Part shown: piece after piece, positions 27,035 to 35,374 of the stretch
Position numbering within the stretch: position 1 is the stretch's first letter
Layout of the letters: every line of letters starts with the position of its first letter
Origin: Vibrio amylolyticus
GTDB lineage: Bacteria > Pseudomonadota > Gammaproteobacteria > Enterobacterales > Vibrionaceae
Length of the DNA stretch: 64,000 nt
Reading direction: 5' to 3'
NCBI RefSeq assembly: GCF_023145695.1
Contig: NZ_JAJHVV010000001.1
Location: 124,001 to 188,000 of the forward strand
Notes under the pieces: generated by a model
What the model was told of the DNA's origin: nothing
Databases searched by the model: none
The model's input: only the letters and a program-made list of their open reading frames with translations
Made by a program: the position numbers and the translations under genes

Positions 27035-27472
27035 ATGAAAAAATTAATCGCACTACCTATCGCCCTAGTTCTTGCCGGCTGCGAAGACAGTAATCCATCA
27101 GATTTTGATGCAGCTGATAGCAAAGTTAAATACATGAATTCGGTCTTAGCGGACAACAGAGGACAAGTAGATAGCATCACTCACCTAGATGATCTGCACG
27201 TTATAAAGGAAGACTCAACGTTGTTGTTTACCCTTAGCGCCACCATTGACAACCAAATTGTAATGGCAAGCACTGGTACCACCATACAAGAGATCATCAA
27301 ACTGCAATCTTCTATCAATTTTCTACAGTATCAACTAGAAAGCTTTTGCTTAGATATTGAATGGGAGCAGTTAATAAGCGCATTGAGTAGCATCGATATA
27401 GTGCGGGTTGATTACAACTATCACGATGATCAAGGTGAATTTATTTACTCTGCACAGCACGTCTGCAGCTGA
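27035..27472 (+). CDS. Predicted small lipoprotein
   Basis: 145 residues from ATG 27035, two bases after the previous stop, with AAGAG upstream. Signal MKKLIALPIALVLAGC gives a lipid-modified Cys16. The mature domain is acidic and about 130 residues, with two further cysteines (FCLDIE and HVCS). Unrecognised. Confidence 0.65.
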   Translation: MKKLIALPIALVLAGCEDSNPSDFDAADSKVKYMNSVLADNRGQVDSITHLDDLHVIKEDSTLLFTLSATIDNQIVMASTGTTIQEIIKLQSSINFLQYQLESFCLDIEWEQLISALSSIDIVRVDYNYHDDQGEFIYSAQHVCS

Positions 27473-27484
27473 TAGGGGCAAACC

Positions 27485-28165
27485 ATGAGAAAGATACTAG
27501 CATTAGCACTTTTAACAACGTTTAACCTTCATGCCGAAGATTTTTCAGGGCATAGGATAAGTATTGGCTTTTCTAACGGAATCGATGCCACGCACACGTT
27601 TACTCCTATCATTTCAGACGGAACCCGCGAAGAAGCATTGGAGCCAATAACCACCAACGCTAAAGGGGACGCGGTGAACTTTACCTACGGGTACGATATT
27701 AACCACATTGTAGGGCTAAACATAGAATGGATTAACCATAAAGCCAGTGGCACAACTCATGGTTCATACCGATGGAGTGACGATTCCTACGCAGGGGACA
27801 TAGCCACGGGCTTAAAAGTAGATGGTGGGGCCCTCAATATAGAAGGAGAGGTCGGCTATGCATTGGATTTCGGTAACCTACAAATTAAACCCTTTGGCAC
27901 AGCAGGTGTCGTTGCAAGTGAAGGCTCGATTAGTGGTATTGCGGCACACTCCTATGGATTAACTTATGCAATCCTGGATCACGTAGATCTAAGCGGGATC
28001 GGGTATTCAGTGGGCACTGGCGTTCGAGCAGAGCTAACCACGGGTGACCGTGCAGTATTTGGCGAGATCAAACTGCGTGAGTTTGATATTGCATTTCAAG
28101 ACTCCCGTGTACCAAACGTGGATCTTAGTGGCCTAACTTTTACCATTGGATATAAATTCAACTAA
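27485..28165 (+). CDS. Outer-membrane beta-barrel protein (opacity-like)
   Basis: 226 residues with a short signal (MRKILALALLTTFNLHA). Strand-like segments alternate with Gly-rich turns (HRISIGFSNG, AVNFTYGYDINHIVGLNIEW, GALNIEGEVGYALDFG, LQIKPFGTAGVV, VGTGVRAELTTG, AVFGEIKLREFDIAF), and the end TFTIGYKFN is the usual closing strand. Probably eight to ten strands. With the two lipoproteins it suggests a small outer-membrane assembly; the role is unknown. Confidence 0.7.
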   Translation: MRKILALALLTTFNLHAEDFSGHRISIGFSNGIDATHTFTPIISDGTREEALEPITTNAKGDAVNFTYGYDINHIVGLNIEWINHKASGTTHGSYRWSDDSYAGDIATGLKVDGGALNIEGEVGYALDFGNLQIKPFGTAGVVASEGSISGIAAHSYGLTYAILDHVDLSGIGYSVGTGVRAELTTGDRAVFGEIKLREFDIAFQDSRVPNVDLSGLTFTIGYKFN

Positions 28166-28168
28166 CTT

Positions 28169-28486
28169 ATGAACAACAATCTAAGCACCCAGATGAGCAG
28201 TAAAGAGATAATCGAAAAAGCCACTAAACACTACGGCGAAAGAGTCCAGATAGAGAAAGCAAAAAATGACTGCGTAGAGTTGATCCAAGCTTTGTCTCGT
28301 TATTACAATTATAACCGAGGAACTATCGAGAGAGTCGCAGAAGAAGTGGCAAACGTAACTTTAATGGCAGATCAACTTCGTTTAATTGTCGGTGAAACAC
28401 TTGTGGACGACATTAGACTTAAAAAGCTTGTTCGCCTAGAAAAATACATAGATAGCCACAAACGTAATTTCACTGATGATATCTGA
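28169..28486 (+). CDS. MazG-like all-alpha NTP pyrophosphohydrolase family protein, degenerate site
   Basis: 105 residues. The helix pair DCVELIQALSRYYN and RVAEEVANVTLMADQLRLIV, then LVDDIRLKKLVRLEKYI, match phage-type MazG-like proteins. The metal motif ExxE...ExxD reads DCVE...EVAN, so the first Glu is Asp and the last Asp is Asn; activity may be lost or changed. It starts three bases after the barrel gene, an unusual cytoplasmic end to an envelope operon. Confidence 0.6.
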   Translation: MNNNLSTQMSSKEIIEKATKHYGERVQIEKAKNDCVELIQALSRYYNYNRGTIERVAEEVANVTLMADQLRLIVGETLVDDIRLKKLVRLEKYIDSHKRNFTDDI

Positions 28487-28544
28487 TACTCACAGCTAAC
28501 CTTGGCTCTAGCCATTAATCCAACTCTGATTACCCAGTAAAAAC

Positions 28545-28582
28545 AAAAACGCCAGGGCTCTTGAAAAACAGCACTGGCGCAA
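28545..28582 (-). terminator. Terminator of the minus-strand remnant
   Basis: On the minus strand CGCCAG and CTGGCG, extended by partly pairing TGCT/AGCC, close a ten-base loop and are followed by TTTTTGTTTTTAC. It lies just beyond the stop of the remnant at 28594. Confidence 0.6.
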
Positions 28583-28593
28583 TGACGACGAAA

Positions 28594-28779
28594 TCAAAAA
28601 CTGTACGAGATTAATTTGGAAGATTGTCGAAAGAGTCCGCCATTGTGTTTATGTTCATTCGTGTTCCACGCCATCAATATAGGAATGTTTGCCAGTGTCC
28701 CTCGCAAATTATCGAACTCGACGTACATACCATCAGCGTAAACCAGAACTCTTCTCCCGATTGGTAGTCTGCATTTCTG
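28594..28779 (-). pseudogene. C-terminal remnant of an unidentified gene
   Basis: A 61-codon open stretch after TAA at 28780-28782 ends at TGA 28594. It reads RRVLVYADGMYVEFDNLRG and on through ANIPILMAWNTNEHKHNG to FRQSSKLISYSF, clearly protein-like. The only ATG inside (28728) lacks a ribosome site, and no GTG or TTG precedes it in frame. A 5'-truncated gene followed by its surviving terminator is the simplest reading. The family is not recognised. Confidence 0.45.
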
Positions 28780-28937
28780 TTAGCTGCCTTCAGTATTCGT
28801 CAAGTTCAAGCCAATGATCTCCTATTTACGACGGGCAAGCACCCTAACTTGAGTTGATTCTTACCGCTTGAATGATTAAAAACCCACCACCTAAGCTCGA
28901 ATCACTGGTCTATCCTGCGTTTTGTCGCGCCAAAAAG

Positions 28938-28966
28938 CTTGAATGTGATAATATCCGCCACCATTA
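28938..28966 (+). promoter_or_regulatory. Sigma-32 (RpoH)-like promoter
   Basis: CTTGAA at 28938-28943 and CACCATTA at 28959-28966 with a 15-base spacer resemble the E. coli heat-shock consensus CTTGAA / CCCCATNT. It lies about 150 bases upstream of the DUF2760 start and would give a leader that includes the hairpins. Confidence 0.5.
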
Positions 28967-28989
28967 ACTACATACATTCGGCATGATTC

Positions 28990-29092
28990 TACCCTTACGT
29001 AATATGTTAGAAACGCGATTATGTTTAACCTACTAATGTTAAACATATAGAACGGTAAGGGTAACAAGGGCCAAAGGTGAAAGTGTCACCTT
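28990..29092 (+). promoter_or_regulatory. Structured leader of the DUF2760-Hsp70 operon
   Basis: Outer arms TACCCTTAC (28990-28998) and GTAAGGGTA (29055-29063) enclose a perfect ten-base stem TATGTTTAAC / GTTAAACATA (29020-29029, 29038-29047). A second hairpin AAGGTGA / TCACCTT (29074-29080, 29086-29092) follows. No T tract, so it is not an ordinary terminator. The ribosome site AAGAG is downstream and unpaired in this fold. Confidence 0.6.
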
Positions 29093-29119
29093 AAATATAA
29101 CCACCAAAGAGAATTCGTT

Positions 29120-29752
29120 ATGAACTTTGATATTAATATGATTCCTCAAACTTTCGACATGCTGCATACAGGTCTTGCTGCATCGAGTGTTTTATTACTG
29201 CTAATCGCTGTTTCTCGTAAATCTAAAGTGATTGAAAAAGTAGTAGAGAAACCGGTTGAGAAAATCGTCGAAGTTGAAAAACCAGTAGAAAGAATCGTTG
29301 AAATCGAAAAGATTGTCGAAGTTGAAAAAGTAGTAGAGAAAGTCGTTGAAGTGGAATCAAAGCTTGCGACTGCATCAACAGACTCTGCAATGCAATTGCT
29401 ATCAATCATGCAGCAAGAAGCTCGCTTAATCGATTTCTTAAAAGAAGATCTTACTTCGTTCTCGGATGAAGAAGTAGGCGCTGCCGCTCGTGTTATTCAT
29501 ACCGGTGGCCAAAAAGTGCTGAACGACTACGTATCTCTTACCTCTATCCGCAGTGAAGAAGAAGAGACTCGCATTACCATTGAAGAAGGCTTCAACGCTC
29601 AACAAGTCCGTTTAACAGGCAACGTGACAGGCTCTGCGCCATTCACAGGCACTCTAGTCCATAAAGGTTGGAAAGCCACTGATATGACACTGCCTAAGCT
29701 TGCTCAAAACTACGATGCGTCAATTATTGCTCCTGCAGAGGTTGAGCTGTAA
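29120..29752 (+). CDS. DUF2760 membrane-anchored protein with VEK repeats
   Basis: 210 residues. A membrane segment (about 17-32, GLAASSVLLLLIAVS) is followed by a repetitive charged stretch (about 37-79) built of VEK/VEKPVEK/VEIEK units, probably a rigid helical stalk. A globular DUF2760 domain follows (about 88-210, MQLLSIMQQEARLIDFLKED, GAAARVIHTGGQKVL, TGTLVHKGWKATDMTLP). The family is found next to Hsp70 genes and has no known activity. Its stop shares one base with the next start. It may tether the Hsp70s to the membrane (inference). Confidence 0.85.
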   Translation: MNFDINMIPQTFDMLHTGLAASSVLLLLIAVSRKSKVIEKVVEKPVEKIVEVEKPVERIVEIEKIVEVEKVVEKVVEVESKLATASTDSAMQLLSIMQQEARLIDFLKEDLTSFSDEEVGAAARVIHTGGQKVLNDYVSLTSIRSEEEETRITIEEGFNAQQVRLTGNVTGSAPFTGTLVHKGWKATDMTLPKLAQNYDASIIAPAEVEL

Positions 29753-31707
29753 TGGAAAACCAAGAACAAACGCAACAAGGAAACACCAAGTTTAGCGTTG
29801 GTATCGATTTAGGTACCACCCACTGCGTGCTTTCTTACACAGAAAATACCGATCAAAATGATCCAAGTGCACAGCCAGAAGTAAAGGTACTGCCGATTGC
29901 TCAGCTAACCGCACCTGGTACGGTTGAATCTAAAGACCAGTTAGGTTCATTTTTGTATCAGCCTCATGAGCATGAAATGAACCCGGCATCACGTGTACTT
30001 CCATGGTCAACAGAGCCAACCGCCCTTGTCGGTGCGATTGCTCGCAACCTAGGATCAAAAACGCCAATTCGTTTGGTTGCGAGCGCGAAATCTTGGCTAT
30101 GCCATGGCGGTGTAAACCGACGTGACGCGTTTCTGCCTGCGGGTAGCCCAGAAGATGTCGATAAGGTGTCACCGCTTCGTACTACCGAACTTTATTTAGA
30201 ACATCTGAAACAGGCTTGGGATCATACTCATCCTGAATCACCATTATCAGAGCAAGACGTTACGATTACCGTTCCTGCTTCTTTTGACCCTGCGGCAAGA
30301 GATCTCACCGCAGAAGCCGCCCGTAATGTTGGCTTCGCGCACTTAACGCTTTTAGAAGAGCCACAAGCCGCGCTTTACTCATGGATCAACAACAACGGTG
30401 ATGCCTGGCGTGATCAAGTTACGGTTGGAGATATTGTTCTTGTTGTCGATGTAGGTGGCGGTACAACGGATTTATCTTTGGTTGAAGTTACCGAAGATGA
30501 AGGCAACCTATCACTTAATCGTATTGCTGTTGGTGAGCATATTTTGCTTGGCGGTGACAATATGGATCTCGCCCTCGCCTATCGCTTAAAAATGAAACTC
30601 GCTCAACAAGGTAAAGAACTTGCTCCTTGGCAGGTTCAAGCGATGACACACGCTTGCCGCGACGCTAAAGAAGCGCTTCTTAACGATGCAGAGCTACAAT
30701 CTGTGCCAATCGTCGTACCAAGCCGAGGTTCTAAGCTTCTTGGTGCAACTTTAAAAACTGAGCTAACACAGCAAGAAGTACAACAAACTCTGGTTGATGG
30801 CTTCTTCCCAAGCATTCACGTTTCTGAGCACCCAGTACAAAAACCTCGCGGCGCACTTACTCAGATGGGTCTGCCTTACGCACAAGATGCGGGTATTACG
30901 CGCCATATTGCCGCGTTTTTAACTAAGCAAGCCAATGCGCTTAGCGGTGAAAACGACCACGTGAATCAACCTGCAGCGCAAGCGTTTGATCCGTTCGCCA
31001 ATATGGCGGGAATGCCGGGAATGGAAAGTGCGCCTGTTGCTCAAGACTTTATTAAGCCTACGGCAATCTTATTTAACGGCGGCGTTTTAAAATCACAACT
31101 ACTTGCTGATCGTCTTCGCAATACCATCAATGCATGGTTAACGACTGCTGAACAGGCACAAGCAAAATCACTGTCTGGATTGGACTTAGACCTTGCCGTA
31201 GCCAGTGGTGCAGCTTACTACGGTTGTGTTCGCCACGGCCAAGGTGTCCGTATTCGTGGTGGCATCGCGTCTAGTTACTACGTCGGAATTGAAAGCTCGA
31301 TGCCAGCTATTCCAGGTATGGCTCCTCCACTTGAAGCACTCTGTATTGCTCCGTTTGGCATGGAAGAAGGCTCAGTAGCACAGGTTCCAAGTCAAGAGTT
31401 TGGTCTAGTTATTGGTCAACCGGTTCATTTCCAATTCTTTGGCTCTACCACTCGACGAGATGACGAAGCAGGAACACACCTTGATCATTGGGCACCGAGT
31501 GATCTTGAAGAGCTTCCAGAGATTCAAGTGACACTTCCCGTCTCTGAAGGGCGCCGTGAAGGTGAAGTTGTGCCCGTTACACTAGTATCAAGAGTGACTG
31601 AACTCGGCACTTTATACCTTGAAGCGATTGCGACAGATAATGGGCAAAAGTGGCATGTCGAATTCGACGTGCGAGAAGACACTGCTTCAAATGACTTAAC
31701 TGTGTAA
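29752..31707 (+). CDS. Hsp70-family chaperone, non-DnaK
   Basis: 651 residues. Hsp70 ATPase signatures: FSVGIDLGTTHCVLSY (about 14-29), VVDVGGGTTDLSLVE (about 230), and a late ILFNGGVLKSQLLADRL block (about 440). The middle is expanded relative to DnaK (AFDPFANMAGMPGMESAP linker), and the C-terminus ends in a short beta domain (LVSRVTELGTLYLEAIA) without the DnaK lid. It is translationally coupled to DUF2760, and a terminator hairpin separates it from the second Hsp70. Clients unknown; no J-protein or GrpE gene is nearby. Confidence 0.93.
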   Translation: MENQEQTQQGNTKFSVGIDLGTTHCVLSYTENTDQNDPSAQPEVKVLPIAQLTAPGTVESKDQLGSFLYQPHEHEMNPASRVLPWSTEPTALVGAIARNLGSKTPIRLVASAKSWLCHGGVNRRDAFLPAGSPEDVDKVSPLRTTELYLEHLKQAWDHTHPESPLSEQDVTITVPASFDPAARDLTAEAARNVGFAHLTLLEEPQAALYSWINNNGDAWRDQVTVGDIVLVVDVGGGTTDLSLVEVTEDEGNLSLNRIAVGEHILLGGDNMDLALAYRLKMKLAQQGKELAPWQVQAMTHACRDAKEALLNDAELQSVPIVVPSRGSKLLGATLKTELTQQEVQQTLVDGFFPSIHVSEHPVQKPRGALTQMGLPYAQDAGITRHIAAFLTKQANALSGENDHVNQPAAQAFDPFANMAGMPGMESAPVAQDFIKPTAILFNGGVLKSQLLADRLRNTINAWLTTAEQAQAKSLSGLDLDLAVASGAAYYGCVRHGQGVRIRGGIASSYYVGIESSMPAIPGMAPPLEALCIAPFGMEEGSVAQVPSQEFGLVIGQPVHFQFFGSTTRRDDEAGTHLDHWAPSDLEELPEIQVTLPVSEGRREGEVVPVTLVSRVTELGTLYLEAIATDNGQKWHVEFDVREDTASNDLTV

Positions 31708-31714
31708 ATTCAAT

Positions 31715-31741
31715 CGGCATCTTAATAGGATGCCGTTTTTT
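31715..31741 (+). terminator. Terminator/attenuator between the two Hsp70 genes
   Basis: CGGCATC (31715-31721) and GATGCCG (31729-31735) form a perfect stem followed by TTTTTT, only 17 bases before the next start codon. Partial termination here would lower expression of the second Hsp70 relative to the first. Confidence 0.85.
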
Positions 31742-31758
31742 CAATCTAAGGTGTGCAC

Positions 31759-34587
31759 ATGGCATCCTCTCGTTTTCTTGTCGGTATTGATTTAGGTACC
31801 ACCAATACCGTCGTCGCTTATTGTGAAAATGGCGACCAATTAGAGCAAGCTCCCGTTTCTTTGTTTGAAATCGACCAGCTGGTTGGCCCCGGAGAAGTCG
31901 TTAGAAAACCTCTCCTTCCCTCTTTTCGCTATCACCCTGCTGCAGGTCAAATATCCACTTCGGACTTAACATTACCTTGGCAAGAGAGCCTAGTTGAAGG
32001 TGACATAGAGCAAGTCATTATTGGCGAATGGGCCAGAGACCTTGGCGCAAAAGTAGAAGGCCGACAAGTTGCCAGTGCTAAAAGTTGGTTGTCTCATCAA
32101 GCCGTTGATCGTCAATCTGACATTCTCCCATGGGCGGGGGCTCAAGACGTGGAAAAGGTCTCGCCAGTTATTGCGAGTGCCAGTTATCTAAATCATATTC
32201 GTCTTGCGTGGAATCACCGCAACCCAAGTAACCCACTTGAGAACCAAGATGTCGTGGTAACGGTGCCAGCGTCATTTGATGAATCTGCTCGTAAGCTCAC
32301 CATCGAGGCCGCTAAACTGGCTGGATTGGATTCAATCATTTTACTCGAAGAGCCTCAAGCCGTTTGCTATGACTGGCACTCTCGACACAAAGAAACAGCG
32401 GACGAAGAGCTGAAAGAACTCCCACTTATCCTAGTCTGTGATGTCGGCGGTGGTACCACTGACCTTAGTCTTATTGAAGCAAAGTTAGCCAATGATGCCC
32501 CGCTTGAGTTAAACCGTATTGGCGTTGGCGATCACCTAATGCTTGGGGGAGATAACCTTGACTTAGCCTTAGCTCACCTAGCCGAGCAACGTTTCAATCA
32601 GTCCAAGAAACTTACCGCTGCTAGCTTAACCAAATTAATTCAACAGACACGCAGAGCAAAAGAGCAACTTCTTTCAGCCGATGCTCCTGAAGAAATGAAA
32701 ATTACTATGCTTGGCAGTGGGTCAAAGCTTTTAGGTGGAACCAAAAGCGTAAACCTGACGAAGCAAGAAGTTCATCAAATCGCACTGGATGGCTTCTTCC
32801 CACTCAGTGAGTTTTCGCAAACGCCTGATAAACGACGCAGCGCGGTCGTTGAATTCGGTCTACCCTACGTTTCAGACCCTGCGGTGAGTAAACACTTGGC
32901 GCAATTCTTGTCTCAACATCAGCAAGTTTCACGATCGGCTCTGGCCCGTTGTGACTCTAGCCAGGAAGTAAACTCAGATTCTAAACCCGCCATTCCTGTT
33001 GCGTTACTACTAAATGGTGGTGTCTTTAATAGTGAACTGGTCACTCAACGAATGACGTCACTATTGGATCAATGGCGAGGCGATTCAATCACCTTGCTTG
33101 ATAATCCACACCCTGATTTATCAGTAGCGCTAGGTGCGGTGGCATTTGCCAAAGCCAGACGCGGTGCTCAACTTAAGATTGGAGGTGGTTCCGCGCGTTC
33201 CTACTTTTTGCATCTAGAGCAAAAGAGCAAGCAGAATCAAGCCTTGTGTCTTCTAGCTAAAGGCACTGAAGAAGGACAAGAGATCCGATTAAGCGGTCGT
33301 AAATTCTCACTAACGCTTGGCGAGCCGGTACGCTTTAATCTGCTCACCTCTACTCACGACACCCTCGCTAACAATACACAAGTTCAAAATGGTGTCTTGG
33401 TCGATGTGGATTCCGATCTGTTTTTTCCACTGCCCCCTTACATCACAACGCTAGAGGGCGAGCAAACGGATGCGTTACACGAGAACCAAAAAGAACGTGT
33501 CGAAGTACAGCTCGCTTGCCAGTTAACAGAGGTTGGTACTCTACAGCTAGAATGCGTTGCTACGGAAAACAGTAAGCGTTGGAACTTGGAGTTCGAAGTA
33601 CGCAACCAATCTGCGGGAGAGAACGAAGAAAACACGATTTCGCCAAGGTTATTGGAATCGAAAGAGTTAATTACGCGCCTATACAGCGGAAACAAAAAAA
33701 CAGCGGATAGCAAAGAGATCAAGACGCTGACTAAAAGTCTTGAAAAAGCGTTAGGGAAACGAGACCAATGGGATTTTTCTACGCTTAGACATCTGTTTGA
33801 CAGCTTAGCTCAAGGTAAAAAACGCCGAAGACGCTCAGAAGCGCATGAAAAGAATTGGTTAAGACTTACTGGATTTTCGATGAGACCCGGCTTTGGTGAC
33901 GCAACAGATTCGTGGCGAATGGACCAAATATGGCCTTTGTACCAACAGAATATACAGTTTAAAAACCATCAAGGTTGGACTGACTGGTGGGTATTCTGGC
34001 GACGAGTCGCTGGTGGGCTGAGCCAAGAACAGCAAGAGACGATTCTGGCGGATATTGCAAAGTACCTTCACCCAGGTGCGATGAAAAACCCTAAAACCGC
34101 TCAAGTGGCACAAGATCATGGCTATGAATCGATGGTGCGCCTTTCTGCCTCTCTAGAACATTTAGAGGTTGAAGATAAAGCTCTACTGACGAACTGGTTT
34201 ATTAGTAAAGCAATGAATCATGGTCAGTTTGAACAAGCTCATTGGTGGGCCGTCGCGCGCTTGGCATCGCGAACACCGCTTTATGGAAGCCAGCACACCG
34301 TCATTCCACGTGAGCAAGCGGAACAATGGTTACCAACACTGCTTGAGCAAAACTGGCAAAAAGAGCCAATGATCGCATTTGCGTCAGTAATGATTTGTCG
34401 TAAAACAGGTGATCGTCAGTTTGACATCTCAGATGACTTTAGAGCTCAGGTTCTCAATAAGCTAAAAACCAGCAAGGTTCCGGAGTCTTGGATTGCGCTT
34501 GTCAACGACGTTACAGAGCTCTCTGAGAATGAAACAAAACGTGTTTTTGGCGATGCTCTTCCCCATGGACTTCGACTACTAAAATAA
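31759..34587 (+). CDS. Large Hsp70-family protein with DUF3731-type C-terminus
   Basis: 942 residues from ATG 31759 (AAGG upstream; a GTG two codons earlier is less likely). ATPase motifs are FLVGIDLGTTNTVVAY, VCDVGGGTTDLSLIE and LLLNGGVFNSELVTQR. After about residue 610 comes a long extra region: a basic stretch (QGKKRRRRSEAHEKNW) and a Trp-rich helical domain (WTDWWVFWRRVAGGLS, HWWAVARLASRTPLYGSQ) matching the DUF3731 extension seen only on Hsp70 relatives. It is paralogous to the preceding gene. A 16-base-pair hairpin follows. The pair is likely one chaperone machine. Confidence 0.92.
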   Translation: MASSRFLVGIDLGTTNTVVAYCENGDQLEQAPVSLFEIDQLVGPGEVVRKPLLPSFRYHPAAGQISTSDLTLPWQESLVEGDIEQVIIGEWARDLGAKVEGRQVASAKSWLSHQAVDRQSDILPWAGAQDVEKVSPVIASASYLNHIRLAWNHRNPSNPLENQDVVVTVPASFDESARKLTIEAAKLAGLDSIILLEEPQAVCYDWHSRHKETADEELKELPLILVCDVGGGTTDLSLIEAKLANDAPLELNRIGVGDHLMLGGDNLDLALAHLAEQRFNQSKKLTAASLTKLIQQTRRAKEQLLSADAPEEMKITMLGSGSKLLGGTKSVNLTKQEVHQIALDGFFPLSEFSQTPDKRRSAVVEFGLPYVSDPAVSKHLAQFLSQHQQVSRSALARCDSSQEVNSDSKPAIPVALLLNGGVFNSELVTQRMTSLLDQWRGDSITLLDNPHPDLSVALGAVAFAKARRGAQLKIGGGSARSYFLHLEQKSKQNQALCLLAKGTEEGQEIRLSGRKFSLTLGEPVRFNLLTSTHDTLANNTQVQNGVLVDVDSDLFFPLPPYITTLEGEQTDALHENQKERVEVQLACQLTEVGTLQLECVATENSKRWNLEFEVRNQSAGENEENTISPRLLESKELITRLYSGNKKTADSKEIKTLTKSLEKALGKRDQWDFSTLRHLFDSLAQGKKRRRRSEAHEKNWLRLTGFSMRPGFGDATDSWRMDQIWPLYQQNIQFKNHQGWTDWWVFWRRVAGGLSQEQQETILADIAKYLHPGAMKNPKTAQVAQDHGYESMVRLSASLEHLEVEDKALLTNWFISKAMNHGQFEQAHWWAVARLASRTPLYGSQHTVIPREQAEQWLPTLLEQNWQKEPMIAFASVMICRKTGDRQFDISDDFRAQVLNKLKTSKVPESWIALVNDVTELSENETKRVFGDALPHGLRLLK

Positions 34588-34594
34588 GAGTAGA

Positions 34595-34629
34595 TTTGGC
34601 CAAAATAAAGCCTCTTTATTTTGGCCAAA
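34595..34629. terminator. Sixteen-base-pair hairpin after the Hsp70 operon
   Basis: TTTGGCCAAAATAAAG (34595-34610) and its exact complement (34614-34629) close a three-base loop CCT. Its U-rich half lies within the stem rather than after it. It is eight bases past the stop, so termination or 3' protection is likely. Confidence 0.75.
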
Positions 34630-34906
34630 CATTACGCAACTGCCCATTATCACAGCACTCAAAACGCTTTTTGCCATTTCTTTCAAAGAAACGCTCCACA
34701 TTATTTTTTAGTGTGCTAGTATTCGTCTCGGCCTGATATCAGACCTATTTATATGAATGACGTGTTATGTATTTGAAAATCCTCGAGCATCCGCTTACCA
34801 GCTTGTTCATGGAGTCTTTCCTTCCATATATCGCAACACCACATAAATAATTCTATTGGCTACAACTGCATTATTTGCGAATTATTTTGAAAATTAAGGA
34901 GACATC
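34630..34906 (+). promoter_or_regulatory. Long leader of the cold-shock gene
   Basis: No gene. TGTGCTAGTAT near 34713 could be an extended -10. TGACGT near 34757 resembles the start of the cold-box of E. coli cspA. The leader of more than 100 bases and TAAGGAG seven bases before ATG are typical of cspA-type genes, whose mRNA changes fold on cooling. Confidence 0.5.
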
Positions 34907-35116
34907 ATGTCTAAAGCAACTGGTAACGTAAAATGGTTCAACGAAACTAAAGGTTTCGGTTTTATTTCTCAAGACGACGGCGGTGCTGACGTATTCGTTC
35001 ACTTCCGTGCAATCGTTTCTGACGGTTTCAAGACTCTTGCTGAAGGTCAAAAGGTTTCTTTTGACGTTGAACAAGGTCAAAAAGGTCCTCAAGCTGCAAA
35101 CGTTGTTTGTCTATAA
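34907..35116 (+). CDS. CspA-family cold-shock protein
   Basis: 69 residues, a complete cold-shock domain with both RNA-binding motifs (KGFGFIS and DVFVHF) and the start [11 protein letters not shown]. Binds single-stranded RNA and DNA as a chaperone. Strong ribosome site, long leader and own terminator. VIBRIO and E. coli have several paralogues; which one this is cannot be said. Confidence 0.96.
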   Translation: MSKATGNVKWFNETKGFGFISQDDGGADVFVHFRAIVSDGFKTLAEGQKVSFDVEQGQKGPQAANVVCL

Positions 35117-35141
35117 GCTTGTCGATTTTGACAGAATATTG

Positions 35142-35172
35142 AAAAAGCAGGCTTAGGCCTGCTTTTTTTTAT
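35142..35172 (+). terminator. Terminator of the cold-shock gene
   Basis: AAAAGCAGGC and GCCTGCTTTT around TTAG, then a run of eight T. Confidence 0.95.
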
Positions 35173-35272
35173 TCTGTTGCATGAGTCCATTCTCTCTAAA
35201 GCATTCCAAAACATGACCTTATTAAAGCCCTCTGTCGCTGTTTCTTAATAAAGCCGCACTGTCTTTGTTTAA

Positions 35273-35308
35273 TAAAAAAGGCCAAGCTACTCATCGTAAC
35301 CTGACCTT
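35273..35308 (-). terminator. Terminator of the acyltransferase gene
   Basis: On the minus strand AAGGTCA and TGGCCTT pair over seven bases with one G-U, followed by TTTTTTATT, 65 bases beyond the stop. Confidence 0.65.
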
Positions 35309-35374
35309 CTAATCATACTTATTCCAAACCGTATAAATGCTTTTTTAATCGCTATTGTTGATTAGCTTAACTCG

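Larger units (their letters stand above)
28487..29119. other. 633-base intergenic region with a gene remnant and the Hsp70-operon leader
   Basis: The left half holds a minus-strand coding remnant with its own terminator (28545-28779). The right half holds a sigma-32-like promoter (28938-28966) and a leader with nested hairpins (28990-29092). Nothing else was recognised. Confidence 0.6.

Noticed and set aside
28487..29119. Possible integron cassette (attC) or phage attachment site beside the accessory block
   Set aside because: No attC-like R and L boxes, no integrase and no direct repeats flanking the block were found; the palindromes here are better explained as leader structure.
29146..29409. 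Ser/Thr/Phe-rich antisense frames across the VEK repeats
   Set aside because: Low-complexity shadows caused by the repetitive codons of the DUF2760 stalk.
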